This document shows, piece after piece, positions 40,072 to 47,809 of a stretch of 54,855 nt of DNA. The notes under the pieces are model-generated. The model had not been told where the DNA came from. It worked only from the letters and a program-made list of their open reading frames with translations, and did not search any database. Source of the DNA: Sandaracinus sp. (GTDB lineage: Bacteria > Myxococcota_A > Polyangia > Polyangiales > Houyiibacteriaceae); assembly GCA_002699025.1 (NCBI GenBank), contig PABA01000133.1:1-54855 (forward strand), in the 5' to 3' direction. The translations under genes and the position numbers were made by a program. Numbering within the stretch: the first letter of the stretch is position 1; each line of letters opens with the position of its first letter.

Positions 40072-42879
40072 TCAGAGCCGGGGGGCAGAGGCGCTGGGGG
40101 TGTTCCCGGGGGAGGGGCGGGGGGAACCCTCGGGGAGGGGGAGCACGACGGTGAAGCGGGCGCCGCCGAGCGTGGGGGAGGCGTCCGCGTCGATGGTGCC
40201 GCCGTGGGCGCTCACGATCTCGCGGGCGATCGAGAGCCCGAGGCCCGTGCCCTCGCCGGCGGGGCGGGAGGTGACGAAGGGGTCGAAGAGGCGCGGGAGG
40301 ACGGAGGGCTCGATGCCCGGGCCCGAGTCCTCGACGGTGATGCGGTAGCGGCCGCCCTCGACCCGGCCGCGGATGCGCACGCGCCCCCGATCGCCGACGG
40401 CCCGCGCCGCGTTGTCGACGAGGTTCAGGAAGACGTGGTTCAGGTCGCCGGCGCGCCCCTCGAGCGCGGTCTCTTCGTCCACGTCGGTCTCCACCTCGAC
40501 GTCGTCCGGGACGCGGGCCGAGAGCAGGCGGACGGCCGCGAGGAGCCCCTGGCCCGGCTGGAGCGTCCCCTCCTCCTCCCGGTCGACGCGCGAGAGGTCG
40601 AGCAGGTCGACGGAGATGCGCTCGATGCGGTTGGCGCAGTCGATGAACACCTCGAGCATCTCGTCCGTGCGCGCGTCGGCCTTCCCCGTGAGCTTGCGGC
40701 GGACGGCCGGGAGGCCGCTGACCAAGGCCGTGAGCGGGTTGCGCACCTGGTGGGCGACGGACGCGGCGAGGACGCCGAGGGTGGCGAGGCGCTCCTGGTG
40801 CGCGAGCCGGTGGAGCATGCCCCGGATGCGGAGCTGCACGTCGAGGCGCGCGAGGAGCTCCCGGCCGTGGAAGGGCTTGACCACGTAGTCGTCGGCGCCC
40901 GCGTCGAAGCCCTCGAGCACCTGGGAGGGCTCGCCGCGGGCCGTGACGAGGAGGATGGGGACGTCGCGGAGCTTCGGGTCGGCGCGGAGCGCGCGCGTCA
41001 GGCCGAGGCCATCGAGCTCGGGCATGGCGACGTCCGCGACGACGACGTCCGGCTGGAGCTCGCGGGCGCGCTCGAGGCCGCGGCGGCCGTGGGCGGCGGT
41101 GGCGACGCGGTAGCGCGCGGCGAGGACGTCCGTGAGGAAGGCGCGGAGCTCGGGGTGGTCCTCGACGACGAGGGCGAGCGGGGCGTTCGCGTCCGGGCCG
41201 CTGCGCAGCTCCTCGGGCGCGCCGCTCTGGCGGGGCGTGGGCAGGGGCTCGGCGCCGCGGGCCTCGACCGGCTCCGCGGGGGCGCTCGCGACGATGCGCG
41301 GGAGCACCAGCCGGAAGAGGGCGCCGCCGCCCGCGCCCTCGTCGAGCTCGGCGCGCCCACCGTGGAGGCGCGCGGCCTCTTGCACCAGCGCCAGGCCGAG
41401 GCCCGTGCCGCCCCGGCGGCGCGCCGCGTCGCTCGCCTGGGAGAAGCGCTCGAAGATGCGCTCCCGATCCTCGGCCGGGACGCCCGGGCCGTCGTCCTCC
41501 ACCTCGAAGACGAGCTCGCCGCCGGCGTCGCGGAAGCGGACCGTGACCGCGCTCTCGGCGAAGCGGAGCGCGTTGGCGAGCAGGTTGCCGAGGGCGGTCT
41601 CCATCCAGGTCGGATCGAGGGCGACCGGCGCGGAGCGCTCGGGCGTCTCGACGGAGAGCGCGACGCCCTGCGTGACGGCGAGGGCCTGGGCCGGCGAGAC
41701 GAGCGCGTGGACGAGCTGCCCCGCGTCGACCGGGGCCCGCTGCACCGTGGCCCGGCCGGCGTCGACCTTCGCCAGGTCGAGGAGCTGGTTGATGAGGCGG
41801 AGGAGGCGCTTGGCGTTCGCCTCCATCGTCTCGAGGGCCTGCTCCGGGCCGCCCGGGGGCGCTTCGCCGCGGCGCAGGGCTTCGAGGGGCGAGAGGAGGA
41901 GCGTGAGCGGCGTGCGGAGCTCGTGCGAGACGTTCGCGAAGAAGTCCGTCTTGGCCTGCGCGAGGTCGCGGACCTCGTCGAGGGTCTGCTGGAGCCGGGC
42001 GCTGGTCTCGAGGAGCTCGGAGGTGCGCTCCTTCACCTTCCGCTCGACGCCGCTCTTCGCCTCGAGGAGCTCGCCGAAGCGCTGCTCGTTGGCGAGCGTG
42101 CTCCGCTCGAGCGCGTCCTGCTGCTCGATGACGAGGCGCTGGCTCTCCCCGAGCTCCTGCCGCAGCTCCCACTGGCGCACGAGGGCCCAGGAGGCGAAGG
42201 CGCCGAGGACCGTGCCGACGCCGAGCGCGAGCGGGCCGAGCTCGAGGGTCAGGGCGGCCGCGACTCCCGCGCCGGCGCCGAGGAGGAGCGCGAGGCGGCT
42301 GCGGAACTTCGGGAGGCGCTCGACGTAGCGGATCTCGTAGACGCAGGCGTCATCACCCCGGTGCATGCACTCGGGGTGCTCGAGCTTCGCCGGGGGCAGG
42401 TCGAAGATGGTCGGGACGGCGGCCATGTTCTGCTGCCGTCCGAGGCACATGAGCGGGTCCGTCTCCGCCGCGGCGCCGGGCTTCTGGCGGTAGGTCAGGC
42501 GCACGTGGCGCGGGCCGACCTGTTCGAAGCCGAGCTCGCCCACCTTGTTGAAGCGCGGGAGCGAGCGGACCATCTGCTCGTAGGCCTTCCCCGTGTTGCC
42601 GAAGGCGCGGATGATGGCGCGGAGCGGGCCCATGTAACGCGCGGTGAACGCGGCGCGCGCCGCGCGGGCGACGTAGAGCGGGTCGCCGACGGCCTCGTGG
42701 AGCGTGCGCACGATGCGCTCCGAGTCCTTCATCGAGAGCCAGGCCGAGGGGTCCCGGAGGAGCTCGAGCTCGATGCCCTGCTCCTCGAGGAGCTCGCGGA
42801 CCCGCGCCTCGCCGAGCTGCTCGGCGGCGAGGTCGAGGAAGGGAGCCAGGAAGAAGGCGTGGAGGTCGGCGCTCTTCAC
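40072..42879 (-). CDS. Membrane hybrid histidine kinase with two kinase cores and an internal receiver
   Basis: A 935-residue protein. Residues 1-190 form a sensor with Cys145, Cys171 and Cys179; HPECMHRGDDACVYEI is like the C-terminal Cys motif of V4R/heme-NO-type sensors. Two membrane helices at ~196-233, then a coiled coil. First kinase core: His319 in FFANVSHELRTPL and an ATPase domain to ~540. Receiver 567-690: Asp616 in VVVADVAMPELDG. Second kinase core: His710 in LAASVAHQVRNPLTAL, N-box HVFLNLVDNAARAV and GTGLGLSIAREI. GTG 42879 overlaps the methyltransferase TGA (GTGA). Third gene of the operon. Confidence 0.92.
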   Translation of the reverse strand: MKSADLHAFFLAPFLDLAAEQLGEARVRELLEEQGIELELLRDPSAWLSMKDSERIVRTLHEAVGDPLYVARAARAAFTARYMGPLRAIIRAFGNTGKAYEQMVRSLPRFNKVGELGFEQVGPRHVRLTYRQKPGAAAETDPLMCLGRQQNMAAVPTIFDLPPAKLEHPECMHRGDDACVYEIRYVERLPKFRSRLALLLGAGAGVAAALTLELGPLALGVGTVLGAFASWALVRQWELRQELGESQRLVIEQQDALERSTLANEQRFGELLEAKSGVERKVKERTSELLETSARLQQTLDEVRDLAQAKTDFFANVSHELRTPLTLLLSPLEALRRGEAPPGGPEQALETMEANAKRLLRLINQLLDLAKVDAGRATVQRAPVDAGQLVHALVSPAQALAVTQGVALSVETPERSAPVALDPTWMETALGNLLANALRFAESAVTVRFRDAGGELVFEVEDDGPGVPAEDRERIFERFSQASDAARRRGGTGLGLALVQEAARLHGGRAELDEGAGGGALFRLVLPRIVASAPAEPVEARGAEPLPTPRQSGAPEELRSGPDANAPLALVVEDHPELRAFLTDVLAARYRVATAAHGRRGLERARELQPDVVVADVAMPELDGLGLTRALRADPKLRDVPILLVTARGEPSQVLEGFDAGADDYVVKPFHGRELLARLDVQLRIRGMLHRLAHQERLATLGVLAASVAHQVRNPLTALVSGLPAVRRKLTGKADARTDEMLEVFIDCANRIERISVDLLDLSRVDREEEGTLQPGQGLLAAVRLLSARVPDDVEVETDVDEETALEGRAGDLNHVFLNLVDNAARAVGDRGRVRIRGRVEGGRYRITVEDSGPGIEPSVLPRLFDPFVTSRPAGEGTGLGLSIAREIVSAHGGTIDADASPTLGGARFTVVLPLPEGSPRPSPGNTPSASAPRL

Positions 42880-43724
42880 GACGCGCTCCCCTCCGGGCGG
42901 CGCCGGGCGCTCAGGAGGAGCAGGGTGGCCATGGCGAAGCTCCCCGGGGCCGCCGCCCACTCGCCCGCCTCGGCCCGACCCGCGGCGAGGGCCTCCGGAT
43001 CGGTCGTCGTCGCGTGGAGGTAGGGGAGAAGGAGCAGCTCGGCGAAGGCCTCCGGGCCGATGTCGTCGCTCGTGAGCGTCGCCGCCTCCACCTTCACCTC
43101 GCTCCAGCCGGCGCCGAGCGCCAGCGCGCGCAGCCGGCGTCCCACGAAGGGGTCCGCGCCGCGCTCGAGCGTGCGCGCGATCCACGTCTGCCGGGCGGCC
43201 TCGCAGCGCCGGGGCGCGGGCTCGCTGACGAAGCTCGCGTGGTCCGTGTCGACGGCGAGCAGCGCGCCGCCCGGCGCCGTGACGCGGTGGAGCTCGGCGA
43301 GCACGGCCGCCGGGTCCGGGACGTGCTGGAGCATCAGCCGCGTGTGCACGGCGGGGACGCTCCGCGCGGGGAGCGGGAGCCGGTCGGCGCGCGCGACGAG
43401 CGCGGGGCGAGGCGCGTGGCGCAGGATCGACCGGTCGACGTCCACGCAGAGCGTCTCGACGCCGGCGTCCCGGAGGAAGCGCGCCGGGGCGCCGGAGCCC
43501 GCGCCGACGTCGAGGACGAAGGGCGCGTCGAGGAGGCCCGCCCGCCGGTAGGCGCCCTCGTGCATGCCCACCAGCCGCCGCGCCTGCAGCTCGAGGCGGC
43601 TCAGCTCGCGCTCCCGATCGGCGAAGCCTCCCAAGGCGTAGCCGCCGCCGGGCGCGCTCCGGCCGACGTCACCGCCCGCGGCGTCGCCGCCCGCGACGTC
43701 TCCGTTCCCGGCGTCTCCGCTCAT
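42876..43724 (-). CDS. Class I SAM-dependent methyltransferase
   Basis: A 282-residue protein. Residues 1-22 are a Gly/Asp/Ala repeat (GDV/GDA). Motif I is FVLDVGAGSGAPARF (69-83), with CVDVDRS as the acidic post-motif and LMLQHVPDPAAVLAELHRVTAPGG as motifs II-III. The layout resembles Methyltransf_11/25 small-molecule enzymes rather than CheR. The ATG overlaps the PilZ-like gene stop (43721-43724) and its TGA overlaps the kinase start, so it is embedded in a signalling operon. It may modify a signal or cofactor sensed by that kinase, but this is inference. Confidence 0.88.
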   Translation of the reverse strand: MSGDAGNGDVAGGDAAGGDVGRSAPGGGYALGGFADRERELSRLELQARRLVGMHEGAYRRAGLLDAPFVLDVGAGSGAPARFLRDAGVETLCVDVDRSILRHAPRPALVARADRLPLPARSVPAVHTRLMLQHVPDPAAVLAELHRVTAPGGALLAVDTDHASFVSEPAPRRCEAARQTWIARTLERGADPFVGRRLRALALGAGWSEVKVEAATLTSDDIGPEAFAELLLLPYLHATTTDPEALAAGRAEAGEWAAAPGSFAMATLLLLSARRRPEGSAS

Positions 43725-45982
43725 GACGCCACCGCGCGCGACTCGGCGCTCCAATGGGCCTGGGCGGCTCCGTAGCTCTCCATGAGGAAGGAGACGTAGC
43801 GGCGAAGGCCGGCCCGGTTCAACACGTAGACGTTGGCGTCGAAGGCATGCTCGAGGCCCGCGCGCTCGAACTCGGTCGTCGGCAGCGTGCCGGGGGCGAG
43901 GAGCAGGCGCACCGGCTCGGCTCGCTGCAGCCGGAGCGTGCGGAGCGCGTGGCGCACGGCGTCGTCGTGTTGGCTCGCCGTGGGGCGCTCGGGCGAGCCG
44001 TGGAGGGGCAGCAGCCACGTGCCGTCGAGGATGCCGGGGATGCAGAGCGACGGGGAGCATCGCTCCGTCACCATCGCCATCCGCGCGCGACCTCTGCGCG
44101 AGAGGACCGCGAGCTCGCGCCGCCGGACCAGCCCCGCCGCGGCGAAGCGTCGTCGGAGCCGCGCGAGGGTCAGGGTCTCGGCGTCGAGCCCCAGCCCACG
44201 GGCGACGAGGGCGCCCATCTCCCGCGTCGCCGCGTGCTCGATGAGCGCCCGGTGCCGTCTGCGCAGCCCCACGGTCCGGAAGCCGTCGAGGGTGGGCTCG
44301 GCGGGGCGCGTGCGCGGCAGCAGCCAGGCCTGGATGCGCGCCTTGCCGACCGCCTCGCTGGTCCCCGTGAGCTCCTGGAAGCGCGTGTGGATGCGGTTCA
44401 TCTTCGCGTTCTCGGCTGCGGCGAAGAAGACCATGTAGCGGCAATCGGGCTTCAGGATGACGTGGTCCAGGAACGCGAGCAGGAGCGTGCCCGGGGTGCA
44501 CCCGCGGCGGCGCGGCTGGGCGGCGAGGTGCTGGCCCAGCCAGACCCGGTCCCAGGCCTGCAGGGCCGTCACGCTCGCGACGGCCTCGCCATCCTCGTAG
44601 CGCGCGAGCGTCCGGCAGAGCGACGCCCCCTCGGTGTGGGCGCGCCGCCAGGCGAGCGCCGCGTCCTCGCCGGCGGCCTCGAGGAGCTGATTCATGTGCG
44701 GCATGAGCAGCCCGCGGTCGCGATAGAGGGCGAGCTGGGCCTCGAAGGAGGCGCCATCGTGCGCCTCGAGGGAAGGGTGTCGGAGCTCCGCGAGCAGGTC
44801 GGCGAAGCGCGGGTCCTCCCGACGATGGTTGAACGCGAGGTGCACGCGGCGCTCCCCCACGTGCCGCACCTGCACGTCACCGAGCGCCGTGCGGAAGTCG
44901 CCGACCTCGAGGCGGGCGTCGCGGAGCGGGAGATCCTCCCAGAGGAGGGCGTCCTCGCGGGCGGGCGCGTCGAAGCAGAGGCCGCCCAGGGAGAGGTCCT
45001 GCACGGCCCCGCGCGCCGTGCGGCCCGAGACGGGGTTGCGGTAGTGGAAGACGGCGTCGCGCTCCTTCGGGATGCGCGCCCGGGTCTCGGCGCGACGACG
45101 GCGGCGGCGCAGGACGAGGGGGAGAGCGAGGACGGTGGCGCCGCGGCCGACGCGCGTGACGCGGGTGACCCGCGTGATCGTCTCGTAGCTCGCCGCGAAG
45201 AGGTCGAAGCGGAGCTCGACATGCGGTTCGTCGGGGACCTCGCCCTCGAGGTGGAGCTCGGCCTGCTCGAGATCGAGGCGCGCGAACATCGAGGGCGCGC
45301 CGGCCAGCTGCGCCTCCAGCTGGAGGAGCGAGGCCAGCTCGAGCACCTGCCGGATGCGGTCCGGATCGGAGACCAGCTCGTACTCGCCGGGGCTCTCCTC
45401 GGAGCGCGGGACGAAGTCGATGCGGACCCAGAAGCGCTGTCGGTTGTGGGGCGAGTACCAGGGCACCACCTCGCGCACGACCCCGCCGCAGCGTCGGAGC
45501 GGGCCTTCGTCCCCCAGGAGCTCGACGGTGCCGAGCTCTTCCCCGGTGTGGAAGTCGGGGGGCGCGTCGATCACGCAGTGGCCGCGGCCGATCGAGCAGA
45601 CCGGGAAGGTGTGGAGGTCCCCGCGCTGCGGGCAGGTCAGGTAGAGGGAGCGGGCCTGGTAGCTGCTGCTCTTCGGCTCGCGCTCGGTGAAGAGGCGCGC
45701 GTCGGCGAGGGGGACGCAGACCACGTCCGGGGCGTGGACCTCGGCCGCCGTGCTCACGAGCGTCCAGCCCCGCTCGGGGGCGTGGATGGAGAGGGGGCCG
45801 TCGCTCTCGCCGAGCCCGCGCACCCCCACCGGGTGGAGCACCAGCTGGGCCGCGCGGCGAGGGCCCTGGATGCGCTCGAGGAAGCCGGAGCAGGCGACGC
45901 CGCCGGGGCGCCGGGCGACCACGGGCTCGAGCTCGGCCACCGAGGCGCGAAGCTGCCGCATGAGCTCGGTAGACCCGATCAT
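43721..45982 (-). CDS. PilZ-like domain protein with GNAT-like C-terminal region
   Basis: A 753-residue cytoplasmic protein, first gene of the operon. Residues 1-220 resemble a YcgR-N/PilZN-type domain (PPDFHTGEELG, FWVRIDFVPRSEE). RARIPKERDAVFHYR (301-315) and VQDLSLGGLCF (Asp329, Ser331, Gly334) are the PilZ c-di-GMP motifs, but the arginines are spaced RxxxxR rather than RxxxR, so binding should be tested. Residues ~430-560 (LAFLDHVILKPDCRYMVFFAAAENAKM) look like an acyltransferase (GNAT-like) fold. ATG 45982 is chosen because a TATCTT box lies 8 nt upstream; an in-frame earlier start would overlap it. Confidence 0.75.
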   Translation of the reverse strand: MIGSTELMRQLRASVAELEPVVARRPGGVACSGFLERIQGPRRAAQLVLHPVGVRGLGESDGPLSIHAPERGWTLVSTAAEVHAPDVVCVPLADARLFTEREPKSSSYQARSLYLTCPQRGDLHTFPVCSIGRGHCVIDAPPDFHTGEELGTVELLGDEGPLRRCGGVVREVVPWYSPHNRQRFWVRIDFVPRSEESPGEYELVSDPDRIRQVLELASLLQLEAQLAGAPSMFARLDLEQAELHLEGEVPDEPHVELRFDLFAASYETITRVTRVTRVGRGATVLALPLVLRRRRRRAETRARIPKERDAVFHYRNPVSGRTARGAVQDLSLGGLCFDAPAREDALLWEDLPLRDARLEVGDFRTALGDVQVRHVGERRVHLAFNHRREDPRFADLLAELRHPSLEAHDGASFEAQLALYRDRGLLMPHMNQLLEAAGEDAALAWRRAHTEGASLCRTLARYEDGEAVASVTALQAWDRVWLGQHLAAQPRRRGCTPGTLLLAFLDHVILKPDCRYMVFFAAAENAKMNRIHTRFQELTGTSEAVGKARIQAWLLPRTRPAEPTLDGFRTVGLRRRHRALIEHAATREMGALVARGLGLDAETLTLARLRRRFAAAGLVRRRELAVLSRRGRARMAMVTERCSPSLCIPGILDGTWLLPLHGSPERPTASQHDDAVRHALRTLRLQRAEPVRLLLAPGTLPTTEFERAGLEHAFDANVYVLNRAGLRRYVSFLMESYGAAQAHWSAESRAVAS

Positions 45983-45990
45983 CGCCGCCC

Positions 45991-46011
45991 AAGATAGCAG
46001 CAAACCTGCTA
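45991..46011 (-). promoter_or_regulatory. Promoter and inverted repeat of the signalling operon
   Basis: TATCTT (minus strand, 45996-45991) is 8 nt from the ATG of the PilZ-like gene. It overlaps the inverted repeat TAGCAG-N5-CTGCTA (45995-46011), which could be an operator covering the -10 region. Confidence 0.35.
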
Positions 46012-46087
46012 CCTCATCGGGGGGTACGGGCTGACCGTTTTGCCCGTACCTCGAAGGGGGTGGCATCAAACTGCCAGCTCGCGCCCG

Positions 46088-46115
46088 GGGGCACCGACCC
46101 GCGGATCGGTGCCCC
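46088..46115 (-). terminator. Hairpin downstream of the small lipoprotein gene
   Basis: GGGGCACCGA pairs with TCGGTGCCCC over 10 bp around an 8-nt loop, 21 bp beyond the lipoprotein stop. No T tract follows. It also separates this gene from the signalling operon promoter. Confidence 0.4.
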
Positions 46116-46136
46116 GAGGAGCGAGACGGGGCGCGC

Positions 46137-46559
46137 TCAGATCTGTCGGACGATCTGCTCGACGACGTCCTGGGCGACGCGACGGGCCTTCTTGGTCGTG
46201 CCGCCGCGCATGGTCGTCGAGTCGGCCTCCACGCTGCGGAGCACGGCGCCGTCGGGGGCGACGAGGTCGGCGCGGGCCCGCATGCGGGTCGGGCCGAAGG
46301 AGCCGTTGCGGAACTCCGTGATGGTCACGCGGAGGGCCGGTCCCTCACCCGCCGCGAGGCTGCCGCGGAGCGCCTCGCGCATGTGGCGGACGGCGTCGTA
46401 GTCGACGAGGGCCTCGCGTCGGTCCTCGCCGAGGGCGGGGTCGAGCTGGACCTGGACCTCGGCGACGGAGCCCTCGGCGCTCGGCTGGACGGGGTGGACC
46501 TCGAAGCCGGCGCAGGCGACGGAGAGGAGGAGGGGGGCGAAGAGCATCAGACGATTCAT
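46137..46559 (-). CDS. Small lipoprotein, DUF4410-like
   Basis: A 140-residue protein with a signal sequence and lipobox SVAC (Cys16). The mature chain has VEVQVQLDPALGEDRREALVDYDAVRHMREALRGSL followed by LRVTITEFRNGSFGPTRMRARADLVAPDGAVLRSVEADSTT; this 'calculate a sum of small helices then beta strands' layout resembles DUF4410/DUF3313-type lipoproteins, but I do not place it firmly. ATG 46559 is chosen over an upstream GTG because it starts the signal. It is transcribed away from dus, with a 65-bp divergent gap. Confidence 0.6.
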   Translation of the reverse strand: MNRLMLFAPLLLSVACAGFEVHPVQPSAEGSVAEVQVQLDPALGEDRREALVDYDAVRHMREALRGSLAAGEGPALRVTITEFRNGSFGPTRMRARADLVAPDGAVLRSVEADSTTMRGGTTKKARRVAQDVVEQIVRQI

Positions 46560-46624
46560 GGCCGCGCTCGTCGGCACGTCCGCCTGCTGGTTGCTCCCGG
46601 GGCTGCTATCTCTGCGGCCTCGCC

Positions 46625-47689
46625 GTGTTCCCCTTCGCGCCGCCGACGATGCTCGCCCCCATGGAGGGCGTCAGCCACCCGACCTTCCGCCGCCTGATCG
46701 CCGAGCGGGGCGGCGTGGGTGTCGTCTGCACGGAGTTCGTGCGCGTCTCGCGGGCGCCGCTGAGCCCGGTGGCGCTCCGGCGCGAGGTGGTGAAGGTGCC
46801 GGGCGTGCCCCTCTCCGTGCAGGTCATGGGGAACGACGCGGAGAAGATGGCGGACGCGGCGCACCACGTGGCGGACGCGGGCGCGGACGTGGTCGACATC
46901 AACCTCGGCTGCCCCATGCCGCGGGTCGTGAAGAAGGGCGTCGGCGCGGCGATGCTGAAGGACCCGGCGCTGCTGGCGCGGGTGCTCGGGGCGATGCGGG
47001 AGCGGACGCCGGGGCTCCTGAGCGCGAAGATCCGCGCGGGCTTCGACGACGCGGAGAACGTCGTGCGCATCGCGAAGACCGTGGAGGCGGCGGGGGTCGA
47101 CTTCCTGGTCGTGCACCCGCGGACCCGGCGGGACCTCTACGAGGGCGTGGCGGACTGGCGCATCGTGCGCGTGCTGAAGGAGGCCCTCGCGATCCCGGTC
47201 GTGGGGAACGGCGACGTCTGGTACGCGGCGGACGCGCTCCGCATGGAGCGGGAGACGGGCTGCGACGCGGTGATGATCGGGCGGCCGGCCATGCGGAACC
47301 CGTGGATCTTCGAGCAGGTCGCGGCGCTGCGCGCCGGGGAAGCGCCCTTCGATCCGAGCGGGGCGGACCTCGCGGAGTGGCTGCATCGGGTGCGGGCGGT
47401 CTACGAGGAGGAGATCGGCGGCAACGTGCCGGGGAAGCTCAAGGAGCTCCTGCGCTGGATGGGCCGCGCGGTCGACGACGGGGGCGCGTTCCGGCAGGCG
47501 GCGCTGCGGGCGCCGGACGCGGACGCCATCCTCGGGGAGGTGGACGCGCGGCTCCGGCCGCTGGGGCCCGAGGCGCTCGACCTCGACGCGCACGGGCGGC
47601 ACCGCTTCGAGCGGAGCGGCGCGGCGGAGGGGTCGGGCTCGCGCTCGGGCTCGGTGGGGGGCTCGGCCCCGGCGCCTCGCGTCGCCTGA
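46625..47689 (+). CDS. dus: tRNA-dihydrouridine synthase
   Basis: A 354-residue FMN enzyme that reduces uridine to dihydrouridine in tRNA. The family core is complete: LAPMEGVSHPTFRRL, VQVMGNDAEKMADAA, the catalytic Cys96 in DINLGCPMPRVVKKG, SAKIRAGFDD, VVHPRTRRDLYEG, NGDVWYAADAL and MIGRPAMRNPWIF. It looks DusB/DusA-like; the exact tRNA position is not deducible. The C-terminal ~35 residues are a Gly/Ser-rich tail. The GTG start follows CTGCTATCTC by about 12 nt; a leader of only a few bases is implied. Confidence 0.93.
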   Translation: MFPFAPPTMLAPMEGVSHPTFRRLIAERGGVGVVCTEFVRVSRAPLSPVALRREVVKVPGVPLSVQVMGNDAEKMADAAHHVADAGADVVDINLGCPMPRVVKKGVGAAMLKDPALLARVLGAMRERTPGLLSAKIRAGFDDAENVVRIAKTVEAAGVDFLVVHPRTRRDLYEGVADWRIVRVLKEALAIPVVGNGDVWYAADALRMERETGCDAVMIGRPAMRNPWIFEQVAALRAGEAPFDPSGADLAEWLHRVRAVYEEEIGGNVPGKLKELLRWMGRAVDDGGAFRQAALRAPDADAILGEVDARLRPLGPEALDLDAHGRHRFERSGAAEGSGSRSGSVGGSAPAPRVA

Positions 47690-47809
47690 GGTGGGCGGGG
47701 GCGCGGAGGCGGGCCGGGAGCGCGGGAGGCCCGGGCGCCTTCACACTTCTTCACGGCTTTCGGTGGAAAGCCCGTGGCGCGGGGGCGGTGAGGGGGGCAC
47801 ACCTTCGGG

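Noticed and set aside
39124-43023. A 1299-codon plus-strand frame opposite the kinase genes
   Set aside because: Antisense shadow: Glu/Val/Ala/Arg-rich with no motifs. The minus strand carries clear REC, HisKA and ATPase motifs over the same bases.
46149-46400. Plus-strand short frames opposite the small lipoprotein
   Set aside because: Shadows of the minus-strand gene, which has a signal peptide and lipobox.
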